Below, piece after piece: positions 28,301-34,860 of a DNA stretch of 43,392 nucleotides. The position numbers and the translations under genes were made by a program. The notes under the pieces were generated by a model. That model was not told the DNA's origin and did not search any database. It saw nothing but the letters and a program-made list of their open reading frames with translations. The first letter of the stretch is position 1; the number at the start of each line of letters is the position of its first letter. The stretch is from Verrucomicrobiales bacterium (GTDB lineage Bacteria > Verrucomicrobiota > Verrucomicrobiia > Limisphaerales > UBA11320). The stretch is taken from the NCBI GenBank assembly GCA_016793885.1, contig JAEUHE010000004.1, positions 1 to 43,392 on the forward strand. The letters run 5' to 3'.

Positions 28301-28476
28301 AGGATTTCATAATCTCCCAAACGACGCCGCAGGGCCTCCACGCCAGCCCCATCAGTCTGAAAAAGGCCATCCCCGCTGGCATCGCCCAAGTCCAAAAGGC
28401 AGATGGGGCACAGCCCATCCATCCAGTGAGACTCGGGTAGTCCACAGGAGGAGCAGTTGACGAACTCTTGGCTCAT
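25327..28476 (-). CDS. Membrane Ser/Thr protein kinase (PknB-like) with WD40 sensor half
   Basis: The ATG at 28476 is preferred over an in-frame TTG at 28515. Residues 8-26 hold a four-cysteine knuckle (C8-x2-C11, C23-x2-C26). The kinase domain spans about 57-320: glycine loop ARGGMGVVYRAR, ATP lysine K85, HRDLKPSN at 176-183, DFG at 196-198, GSPNYLAPEQ activation-loop end. A single membrane helix (LAASILAIILLLVAGGWG) follows at about 340-360. The rest (about 430-1049) is a WD40/YVTN-type propeller with repeats such as SVRSAVFSPDGNFLFTGSDEREIVGWD. This order is typical of planctomycete and verrucomicrobial kinases. It sits 84 bp downstream of an ECF sigma gene, so a partner-switch or phosphorylation link with that sigma is likely by analogy. 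Confidence 0.92.
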   Translation of the reverse strand: MSQEFVNCSSCGLPESHWMDGLCPICLLDLGDASGDGLFQTDGAGVEALRRRLGDYEILELIARGGMGVVYRARQVSLNREVAVKVLLGGAFASEAFLRRFQREAEAAASLSHPNIVSIYEVGESEGQPFFSMELITGKSLADLSRDNSPSLGSSVGLVRTLAQAVQYAHERGVLHRDLKPSNILVDDDGQPHITDFGLAKRVAEDSELTLPGQVMGSPNYLAPEQANGGSGPSGPGCDIYSLGAILYHLLTGRPPHLAETVAQTLRLAVEADPVAPRLLNPSVSRDLETICLKCLEKAPERRYGSAQVLADELGRVLRKEPIQARPVSWFERAARWCRRKPALAASILAIILLLVAGGWGASLAVVRIQSERDAAESARWQETRLRARAEAAERTAQDQLYGALLGEARATVRSGSLGQRVQALQAVRSAAGISNSVELRREALAALALPDLRFDREIALSPSCTFAVLDPGFLRFAAGDGTNAIEIRSAADLHLTSAFPLRGGQTVLSARWSQDGRFLGVRLKPPGSSSSFRVQVWDVDAQRLLLELPQTQFGAFSFHPSLPQILADAGESQASLFDLERGKVMATFPILGSIHHLEFAPGGRSFVAQHRVHRPWFTTIFDLCSGEVVKSKLTAWVDSLAWHPSGLSLVAGARNGEVHVHDRISDDTRPIGRHKNSVRSAVFSPDGNFLFTGSDEREIVGWDYRTQRRALTVPLRGEQIQFRSDGRRWATWTRTGLRIYTPEFVTPQRELVGHLGNRLKHVSFSPDGRWLAAGGLSRVGLWSLDTDAPPIFPLEDEHSRPLFSPDSQELWCHSRRALARWRIQRSVGGGTAAPLLTPLRVPEVDRVYWAQFTSNRFVLSVESGFVSSSIGAAELDVWRSPYLGLMVGIVSPDGEWMAARRRTGVEIYRVAPWGESQWVDFRMNVIAHAFVPDGSELAVTSRSGVTFLDAREWRPVRSLSLPLEPSSELLFEPGGAGVWLTQDVLDSGLYGIRSLEPWLQLPAGYAPRAVSADGRFLAVTVDLERLQIWDWQLLRQQMVELGVDWPSR

Positions 28477-28560
28477 GCTCAGACGCGACAGTGGTTCACT
28501 CAACTGTTCTCTCAAAAAGCAGAAACGTTACCAAAAGGTTGTCGACTCAAGACCACCCGT

Positions 28561-29337
28561 TCACTCGCTCAATACCCGCCGTAGATACCGCAATTCCTCA
28601 TCCACCTCCTCCGGAGAAGCCACTGTCTGCTGAATCTCCTGGCGCAACAGCTCGCCAAACCGACGGCGAAGGCGATGAACAGCGACCCGCACCGCCCCCT
28701 CCCCCATTCCCAACCTCCGGCCCAACTCAGCCGCCGAGGCAGCCCCGCGATCCCCCGATAGCTGGGTGCGGAGTTCCTGGAAGAGACGCTGACGTCCATC
28801 GGACCTAAACTCAGCCTCCAAGGCCTTCATCGCCTGGCTTAGCACCGTCAAGGCCCACTGATGGAGAAACGCCTTCTCCGGAGTTCGCGCCGGGTCGACG
28901 GTCTCCGCCTGGTAACGCTCCTCAAGCTCCGGCCCATCCAGTGAAACGAATCGAAACTGACCCCCACGCTTTTGCCGATGCGCTCGCGTCCATTCCCGAG
29001 CCAAGAAATAGTCCAGGAAGGCCAGCAAAAAGGTCCGGAACCGTCCCTTGGTTCGGTCGGCCAGACGCACTTGATCCTTCGCAATAAGCTGGGCAAAAAA
29101 CTCCTGAGTTAAATCCTCGGCATCATCGGGGCCATACCCTCGGCGACGCACATACACATAGATGGGAGCCCAGTAGGCTTGGCATAAAGTCTCCAGTGCC
29201 AGACGAGAGGTAACCGAATCGGACTCGCCCGCGCTGAGCACCACAGTCCAATGCGTCGTCGCAAAGATCCGCCTTCCCGGCGGGATCGCATCGGCCGTAG
29301 CCCGGAAAGAATTCGCAAACTCATTTGCCGTTAACAT
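28561..29337 (-). CDS. ECF-type RNA polymerase sigma factor, kinase-linked group
   Basis: 258 residues starting at ATG 29337. The N-terminal FATTHWTVVLSAGE phrase and the region-2 block YVRRRGYGPDDAEDLTQEFFAQLI are typical of the large ECF group encoded beside protein kinases in Planctomycetota and Verrucomicrobiota. Region 4 is a helix-turn-helix at about 205-235 (AAELGRRLGMGEGAVRVAVHRLRRRF). The linker between regions 2 and 4 is long for an ECF factor. No anti-sigma gene is adjacent; the Ser/Thr kinase downstream probably takes that regulatory place. Together with the giant secreted-protein gene it forms a three-gene run on one strand. Confidence 0.9.
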   Translation of the reverse strand: MLTANEFANSFRATADAIPPGRRIFATTHWTVVLSAGESDSVTSRLALETLCQAYWAPIYVYVRRRGYGPDDAEDLTQEFFAQLIAKDQVRLADRTKGRFRTFLLAFLDYFLAREWTRAHRQKRGGQFRFVSLDGPELEERYQAETVDPARTPEKAFLHQWALTVLSQAMKALEAEFRSDGRQRLFQELRTQLSGDRGAASAAELGRRLGMGEGAVRVAVHRLRRRFGELLRQEIQQTVASPEEVDEELRYLRRVLSE

Positions 29338-29577
29338 TCGTAGTCAGCTTCTACCACGCTCCCTCCACCTCGGCAAGGGGGGGTGGCCGCTCACCCCACG
29401 CCAAACGCAACGCAATACACCAAAAGGGGCAGCGCCTGGGTATTGATTCCAGGTCCGGCGTTGGCACAACAGCTGAGGCTCTCGACTGCGTCGGGTCGTG
29501 AAACGCTGTGGCGGGATGCAGCAGACCCAGACGCTTCGGGAGGGGCTTGACGCGTGGGAGTGCTGCAGCCCTCCCTA
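29338..29577. other. Intergenic upstream of the sigma factor
   Basis: No gene was accepted. The minus-strand frame at 29391-29639 runs across the palindromic repeat and has no domain-like text. The promoter of the sigma-kinase operon is expected here but was not located. Confidence 0.35.
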
Positions 29578-29660
29578 AGCATTACCCACAAGTTCTTCGA
29601 CCAAATGCTAGAATCCCGTTGGGATAGGGACCGAAGCACTCCGAACTTGTGGGTAATGCT
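29578..29660. repeat. Palindromic intergenic repeat, copy B, with 18-bp inverted ends
   Basis: agcattacccacaagttc (29578-29595) is the exact reverse complement of 29643-29660, giving an 83-bp palindromic element. The small hairpin atccc-gtt-gggat lies at 29613-29625. The right part (29611-29660) is nearly identical to 41-89 at the start of the window. A non-autonomous mobile or REP-like repeat is the likely nature. Confidence 0.65.
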
Positions 29661-29803
29661 GTGAGCCCTCTATAGCTTTTCCGCCCCCCCAAGCCCTCTC
29701 GTTACGAGTCTTCTGGCGTTGGTCAAGTGGAGCCCCTAGAGTAGACCGGCGCGCGAACGACGCGGCGGCAGAGCGCCTCGCGGTCGAGCCCCGGGGATAC
29801 CAA

Positions 29804-31837
29804 ATGCATCACGTTACGTTTCTTCAGGATTTGGCGATGGTGATGATCGTGGCCGCGCTGGTCACGATTCTCTTCCATCGTTTTAAGCAGCCAGTGGTTC
29901 TCGGCTATATCCTCGCCGGAGTCATTATCGGCCCGCATACCCCTCCCTACCCGCTCATCCACGAGGAGGATACGATCAAAACCTTGTCCGAGCTGGGAGT
30001 GGTTCTCCTCCTGTTCTCCCTCGGTTTGGAATTCAGCCTGCGCAAGCTCAAGGAAGTCGGAGGCACCGCCTTCATAGCGGCATTCCTGGAGATACTTCTC
30101 ATGGTTTGGGTGGGATACGAGATCGGCATCTTCTTTGGCTGGTCCACCATGGATAGCTTGTTCCTTGGGGCGATCCTGTCTATCTCCTCGACCACGATCA
30201 TCGTCAAGGCGCTCGGCGAATTGGGCAAGACCAAGGAGCGCTTCGCTCAGCTCATCTTCGGCATTCTGATCATCGAGGACATCCTCGCCATCGCAATGCT
30301 CGCACTGCTCTCAGGCATCGCCATGACCGGAGGCCTCCATGCGGAGGAAGTGGGACTCACCTTGGGCAAACTCGCCATCTTCCTGGTCGCCGCGCTGGTC
30401 GCTGGGCTGCTGGCTGTCCCCCGCCTGCTGGCATACGTCGCGCGGTTTCGAAGTAATGAGATGATGCTGATTACCGTGCTTGGCCTGTGCTTCGGCTATT
30501 CGCTGCTCGCGGCAAAGCTCGGCTATAGCGTGGCTCTGGGCGCATTCCTTATCGGGGCTGTCATTGCCGAGTCCCGCCAGATTCACCAGATCGAGCGACT
30601 CATCGAGCCGGTTCGGGACATGTTCAGCGCCGTTTTCTTCGTATCGATCGGGCTGCTGATCAACCCCGCCATGCTGAAGGAGTATTGGATCCCGATCCTC
30701 GTCATCACTGTGGCCGTCGTGGTCGGAAAGATCATCGCCTGTTCCTTCGGGGCGTTCGTGGGAGGACACGACACTAGGACCTCTCTCCGCGTAGGCATGG
30801 GGCTGGCGCAGATCGGTGAGTTCTCCTTCATTATCGCCTCGCTGGGCCTCACTCTGAACGTGACCAGCAAGTTTCTCTACCCGGTCGCCGTCGCCGTCTC
30901 AGCCCTCACCACCCTGCTCACCCCTTACCTGATCAAGAGCGCCGATGGGGTGATCAATCAGTTCGACCGCATAGCGCCGAGACCCCTGGTCCATGCGCTC
31001 GAACTCTACACCGAATGGTTGGGCCGGCTCGGCCAGCGACACTCAAACATGGCCACTCGCCTCCGACGTCGCTGGATGGCTCAGATGGCTCTCAATGCCG
31101 CCCTCATAGCGGCGGTGTTCATCGCGGTGTCGTTCTTCGCGCAGAACCCTCCCGGCTGGCTTCGTCAACTTCAGATCGGCGAGGACTGGCTTAGGGCGGT
31201 TCTCTGGTTGCTTGCCGTGATCCTCTCCCTGCCGATGTTCATTGCCACGTCAAGAAAGCTCCAAGCACTGGGGTTGCTCATCGCCGAGACCAAGATTACC
31301 GAACTCTCCGACCGCCAACGCACGCAAGCCGTTCGATCGGTGGTCGCCGCCGTCATTCCCATGGCGGGCACCGTGGTGCTGGGCCTCTACGTCATTGTCC
31401 TAAGCTCGGCACTGCTGCCCACGTTCAAAGTGTTCCTTGGGTTGCTTCTGGCTGCCGGCCTGATTAGCTGGGTGCTGCGGCGTTCGTTTATCAAGGTGTA
31501 TGCCTCGGCCCAAGCTGCACTGCAGGAAACCCTGTCTCAACCAGCGGCCGAGGACGAGGAGGCTACTCGCGAGACCGCCGCCAACCCACTGCGTTCGCTG
31601 CTCCGGGAGGCAGACCTGGGTAAGGTCGAAATCCCCAAAGGTTCATCTGCCGTCGGAAAGCTCATCCGCGATCTCCAGATTCGGACCCATACCGGGGCCA
31701 GCATTGTGGCCATCGAGCGCGCGGGGGAAAGCGTGGTCAATCCCGGTCCCGAAGTGCAACTCCGCGAAAATGATCAGGTGCTGCTGCTGGGCACCCAGGA
31801 ACAACTCGAGTCAGCCACCCGACACCTCTCCGGTTAA
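29804..31837 (+). CDS. CPA2-family monovalent cation:proton antiporter with TrkA-C domain
   Basis: The start is ATG 29804. Residues 1-390 hold about twelve membrane segments of the Na+/H+ exchanger (KefB/YbaL) fold, with the signatures LGAILSISSTTIIVKAL and ILIIEDILAIAMLAL (acidic pair in the ion path) and GAFLIGAVIAES. Further hydrophobic helices (about 425-560) lead to a cytosolic TrkA-C/RCK_C domain (about 600-677: LREADLGKVEIPKGSSAVGKLI...ENDQVLLLGTQEQLES). The usual NAD-binding TrkA-N domain is absent. It likely exchanges K+ or Na+ for H+ across the inner membrane. It precedes the DUF3817-like gene by 71 bp on the same strand. Confidence 0.92.
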   Translation: MHHVTFLQDLAMVMIVAALVTILFHRFKQPVVLGYILAGVIIGPHTPPYPLIHEEDTIKTLSELGVVLLLFSLGLEFSLRKLKEVGGTAFIAAFLEILLMVWVGYEIGIFFGWSTMDSLFLGAILSISSTTIIVKALGELGKTKERFAQLIFGILIIEDILAIAMLALLSGIAMTGGLHAEEVGLTLGKLAIFLVAALVAGLLAVPRLLAYVARFRSNEMMLITVLGLCFGYSLLAAKLGYSVALGAFLIGAVIAESRQIHQIERLIEPVRDMFSAVFFVSIGLLINPAMLKEYWIPILVITVAVVVGKIIACSFGAFVGGHDTRTSLRVGMGLAQIGEFSFIIASLGLTLNVTSKFLYPVAVAVSALTTLLTPYLIKSADGVINQFDRIAPRPLVHALELYTEWLGRLGQRHSNMATRLRRRWMAQMALNAALIAAVFIAVSFFAQNPPGWLRQLQIGEDWLRAVLWLLAVILSLPMFIATSRKLQALGLLIAETKITELSDRQRTQAVRSVVAAVIPMAGTVVLGLYVIVLSSALLPTFKVFLGLLLAAGLISWVLRRSFIKVYASAQAALQETLSQPAAEDEEATRETAANPLRSLLREADLGKVEIPKGSSAVGKLIRDLQIRTHTGASIVAIERAGESVVNPGPEVQLRENDQVLLLGTQEQLESATRHLSG

Positions 31838-31908
31838 AGCCTAGGTTCCGTGTCCGATGCCCAAATAGTTTTGTGCCCCGCTCTCGAATTGTGCTACCAT
31901 GACGCTCC

Positions 31909-32238
31909 ATGTCACCGAAAGGATCCAATCCAATTTCGATGCTGCGAAAGATCTCGCTGGCTGAAGGTATCTCCTACCTGCTGCTGCTGGGCATCGCCAT
32001 GCCCCTGAAATACTGGGCGGGCCTCCCGCTGGCCGTCAAGATCGTGGGGTCGATCCACGGAGCGCTATTCGTGGTTTTTTGCGCAGCCCTGCTGCGCGCG
32101 CTCGTGGTTGCCCGCTGGCCGCTCACACGGGCAATGTTGGTCTTTGTGGCCTCCCTGATTCCGTTCGTGCCGTTCTGGCTTGATCGGCGAATGCGGGTTT
32201 GGGAATCGGAGTTCCCAGGTGGCCGGAAGGACGCATAA
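31909..32238 (+). CDS. DUF3817 family small membrane protein
   Basis: 109 residues with three hydrophobic helices (about 20-38, 44-65, 73-92). The arrangement LAEGISYLLLLGIAMPLKYW..LP.AVKIVGSIHGALFVVF matches DUF3817 (YdzA-type) proteins: a Glu-Gly in helix one, a conserved Pro-Lys-loop and the GxIHGxLF signature. Length is normal for the family. The function is unknown. It lies downstream of the antiporter with a 71-bp gap that has no terminator, so the two may be cotranscribed. Confidence 0.85.
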   Translation: MSPKGSNPISMLRKISLAEGISYLLLLGIAMPLKYWAGLPLAVKIVGSIHGALFVVFCAALLRALVVARWPLTRAMLVFVASLIPFVPFWLDRRMRVWESEFPGGRKDA

Positions 32239-32327
32239 GCCGCGACGTCTGAAGGGACGCAGAACAGACCAGTTCCAGAGAAACCTAAGAGTTCACGGAG
32301 AGAGGGCCGTCGGAACCGACCCATCCC

Positions 32328-32522
32328 TTACTCCACCACCCACTGATCGCCCGCCTCGTCACGCTCGTTTTGATCGATACCCAAATAGGACCGAGCTTCA
32401 CGCAACGCCCGCTCATAGGTCTGTGCGTCCAGCCTCATCCGATTCTTCCGCCCCAGGGTATCCTCGTACTCGAGGGAATACTGGTCTTCTCCCTCGTCCA
32501 AAATGATTGCCCACTTTGTCAC
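32328..32522 (-). CDS. Small acidic hypothetical protein, coupled to the Sel1 gene
   Basis: 64 residues, soluble and charged, with WAIILDEGEDQYSLEYEDTLG at the start (a beta pair) and a helix RALREARSYLGI. Its ATG overlaps the stop of the upstream Sel1 gene by four bases (ATGA at 32522-32519), a classic sign of translational coupling. Composition is balanced and typical of a real protein. No family was recognised. Confidence 0.65.
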   Translation of the reverse strand: MTKWAIILDEGEDQYSLEYEDTLGRKNRMRLDAQTYERALREARSYLGIDQNERDEAGDQWVVE

Positions 32523-33085
32523 GATGAGGCCAAGGGGTTGGAGGGAAACTCAGCCGAAACGGGGCGGATCAAAAAAGCCGCGACCCGCTCGTTTCCATCG
32601 GTCACTTCTTCGCGGGTCATACCCAAAGCCAACCGTTCACACTGCAAGGCCGAGCCATCGTAGCCCTGCCCTGCAGCCAGATGATACCACTTGTACGCCT
32701 CAATCCGCGACTCCGCATGGTCCATTAAGTCGGTGCCGACGCTGTGACGGTGATAGCGGGACCCAAGGTTGAATTGCGCCCCCGCATCGCCCCCCTCGGC
32801 AGATCGGCGAATCCAGTGCACTGCCGTCACATCATCCTGCGGCCGCCCTTGCCCGTGCGCAAACATTTGACCCAGATTAAACTGCGCCAAGGGATGATTT
32901 TGATCAGCCGCCTTCCGATACCAATGAGCTGCTTGGTCCAGTTGAGGCGCGGCAGTGGTTCCGCTGCTGTAGTGTAAACCCATGGCAAACTGCGCATCCG
33001 GATCACCCGCTTCCGCGGCAACCTCGGTAGCCTTTACCCCCGCACCGGTCGGTGCGGACTGAAACAACCGTCGATACCAAGACAT
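32519..33085 (-). CDS. Sel1-repeat protein
   Basis: The ATG at 33085 is chosen because AGGAG lies ten bases upstream; the frame reaches back to 33166. Residues about 20-140 carry three Sel1 repeats (EAGDPDAQFAMGLHYSSG; HPLAQFNLGQMFAHGQG; DAGAQFNLGSRYHRH) and a fourth, weaker one containing EAYKWYHLAAGQGYDGSA. These helical solenoids bind other proteins. No signal peptide is evident from this start. It is followed by the overlapping 64-residue gene. The binding partner is unknown, and that small protein is a fair candidate. Confidence 0.85.
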   Translation of the reverse strand: MSWYRRLFQSAPTGAGVKATEVAAEAGDPDAQFAMGLHYSSGTTAAPQLDQAAHWYRKAADQNHPLAQFNLGQMFAHGQGRPQDDVTAVHWIRRSAEGGDAGAQFNLGSRYHRHSVGTDLMDHAESRIEAYKWYHLAAGQGYDGSALQCERLALGMTREEVTDGNERVAAFLIRPVSAEFPSNPLASS

Positions 33086-33198
33086 CAAGCCCATGCTCCT
33101 GAGGATCTGCCGATCCAAGGGGATAACAAGCAGCATTTTCCGAATTCCAATTTTGGGTCCATTCACCCAAGCTAGCCCAGCAACAGCAACACCCCGCC

Positions 33199-34563
33199 AT
33201 GAAACCCTCCACTCTCACTCGACGTCAATTCGTAGGCCGTTCGATCCTCACCAGCGCCGCGCTGGCCACTCAGTCCGCATCGCTGGTGAGCCCTGGGCGC
33301 AGCCACGCCCAAAACTCTCCTGGCGACCGGGTGATTCTGGGCCTCATAGGCGCCGGAGGCCGGGGCGCAAGCCACGCCAACGCCATGAGCAAGCTACCCA
33401 ACGTGGAATTCAGGTATATCTGTGATGTCTCTCAGGATCGTGGAGGCGATCTGGCCAAGGCATTGGAGAAGAATCAAGGGCGTGCCCCTCAACGGGTCAC
33501 CGACATGAGACGGGTTTTCGAGGATCCCCAGGTGAACGCAGTGGTGATTGCCACGCCCGACCATTGGCACGCCTTGGCAACGATTTGGGCCTGCCAAGCT
33601 GGGAAGGACGTCTACGTCGAGAAAAGCCCCTCTCTCACCGTTTGGGAAGGCCGGAAGATGATTGAAGCCGCGCGGAAGTATCAACGCATCGTTCAGGTGG
33701 GTTTTCAGAATCGCAGCGGTCCCTATGCTGCTTCCGCCCGCGAGTACATTCAAACCGGCAAGTTAGGAAAGATTGTCCACGTCAAAGTGTATAACTTGCT
33801 GGAGGGCCGCAAATGGGAGCCCAAGCCAGACAGCGAAGCTCCCGCTGGGCTCGACTGGGATGCTTGGCTCGGGCCGGCTCCTTACCGGCCATACAATGCG
33901 GGCCGTCATCTCGATTGGCACCCCTGGTGGGATTATAAGGGAGGGGCTTTGGTAGACGATGGAAGCCATCAACTGGATTTGACCCGAATGGTTCTTGGAG
34001 ATCCGAGCCATCCCAAGTCAGTCCTATGCGTAGGCGGCAACTATGCCTTCGGTTCTCGGCGGGAGGTTCCTGAATTCCAATGTATCACATACGACTACGG
34101 AGACTTCTCCATGACTTGTGAAAGCGGCAACGCCACTGGCTATATGCGAAAGTTCCCGAGCGAAGTTCGCTATGGTGACAAATGGCCGCACTGGCCTACG
34201 AGTGCGACCCGGGTGGAGATTTATGGGACCAAAGCCTTGATGTATCTCGGTCGACACGGATGTGGTTGGCAGGTTATGGAGGAAGGCGGAAAAATTGTAG
34301 CTCAGGACAAGGGCTATTTCCCTGACAAGTGGCACCAGCCCAACTTTATCGATTGCCTGCGTTCTCGCCAGCGACCCAACGCCGACATCGAGCAGTCCCA
34401 TTTCTCTGCGTGCCTGGTGCACTTAGCGAACACGTCCTATCGGATTGGCCAGACGCAGCTGTTATTTGATGGTGCCACTGAACGTTTCACGAACAGCGAA
34501 GCCGCGAACCAGCTTCAGAAGCCCAACTATCGAAAGCACTACCGGATCCCAGAAACCGTCTAA
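33199..34563 (+). CDS. Tat-exported Gfo/Idh/MocA family oxidoreductase
   Basis: 454 residues beginning with a twin-arginine signal (TRRQFVGRS at residues 7-15, then an Ala/Ser/Leu core ending near residue 37). The NAD(P)-binding Rossmann fold starts at GLIGAGGRGASHANA (about 49-63). The family helix VVIATPDHWHALATIWACQAGKDVYVEKSPSLTVWEGRKM follows in separate blocks, with EKS as the usual EKP-type catalytic Lys motif. The C-terminal beta sheet includes the WDYKGGALVDDGSHQLDL block. Such Tat-exported members are very common in this phylum and act on sugars or sugar derivatives in the periplasm. It is divergent from the Sel1 gene. Confidence 0.92.
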   Translation: MKPSTLTRRQFVGRSILTSAALATQSASLVSPGRSHAQNSPGDRVILGLIGAGGRGASHANAMSKLPNVEFRYICDVSQDRGGDLAKALEKNQGRAPQRVTDMRRVFEDPQVNAVVIATPDHWHALATIWACQAGKDVYVEKSPSLTVWEGRKMIEAARKYQRIVQVGFQNRSGPYAASAREYIQTGKLGKIVHVKVYNLLEGRKWEPKPDSEAPAGLDWDAWLGPAPYRPYNAGRHLDWHPWWDYKGGALVDDGSHQLDLTRMVLGDPSHPKSVLCVGGNYAFGSRREVPEFQCITYDYGDFSMTCESGNATGYMRKFPSEVRYGDKWPHWPTSATRVEIYGTKALMYLGRHGCGWQVMEEGGKIVAQDKGYFPDKWHQPNFIDCLRSRQRPNADIEQSHFSACLVHLANTSYRIGQTQLLFDGATERFTNSEAANQLQKPNYRKHYRIPETV

Positions 34564-34620
34564 ACCCAATCCTCCATCCCCCATGCACCTTAGCCCGTGT
34601 CCCGCAGCGCCCCATCCCAG

Positions 34621-34725
34621 CAGGGACAGGCCTCTTCCAAGCCTGCCTCGCAGACAACGATTCGAACTCTGCCCGCCAACCAGATCGGGTTCATCCGGAA
34701 AAGGATCGATCAGGGACAGGCCTCA
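34621..34725. repeat. Two direct copies of a 14-bp RAYT-end repeat
   Basis: cagggacaggcctc occurs at 34621-34634 and again at 34711-34724, 90 bp apart. The same 14-mer is found at 42016-42029, next to the RAYT transposase, and 12 bp of it recur in inverse orientation at 43375-43386. The first copy can fold as caggc/gcctg (34626-34645 region). This gap is non-coding; the long frame running through it belongs to the downstream gene only by chance. Confidence 0.6.
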
Positions 34726-34860
34726 TCGGACGAATGCCAACTTCAAGCTCAGGCCCGCGAGGAAGGAACACGAGGGACTCCTCTGATTCGATCTGGTTTC
34801 ACGAGAGAGCTACGGGACGGGGCATCAAACCCGATGCAACAATTTTATATACAAACTTCT

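Noticed and set aside
29391..29639. 82-codon minus-strand frame upstream of the sigma factor
   Set aside because: It is made largely of the palindromic repeat and has no independent support.
34621..34725. CRISPR-like array
   Set aside because: Only two direct copies of a 14-mer with 76-bp spacing and no cas genes; better explained as RAYT-type repeats.
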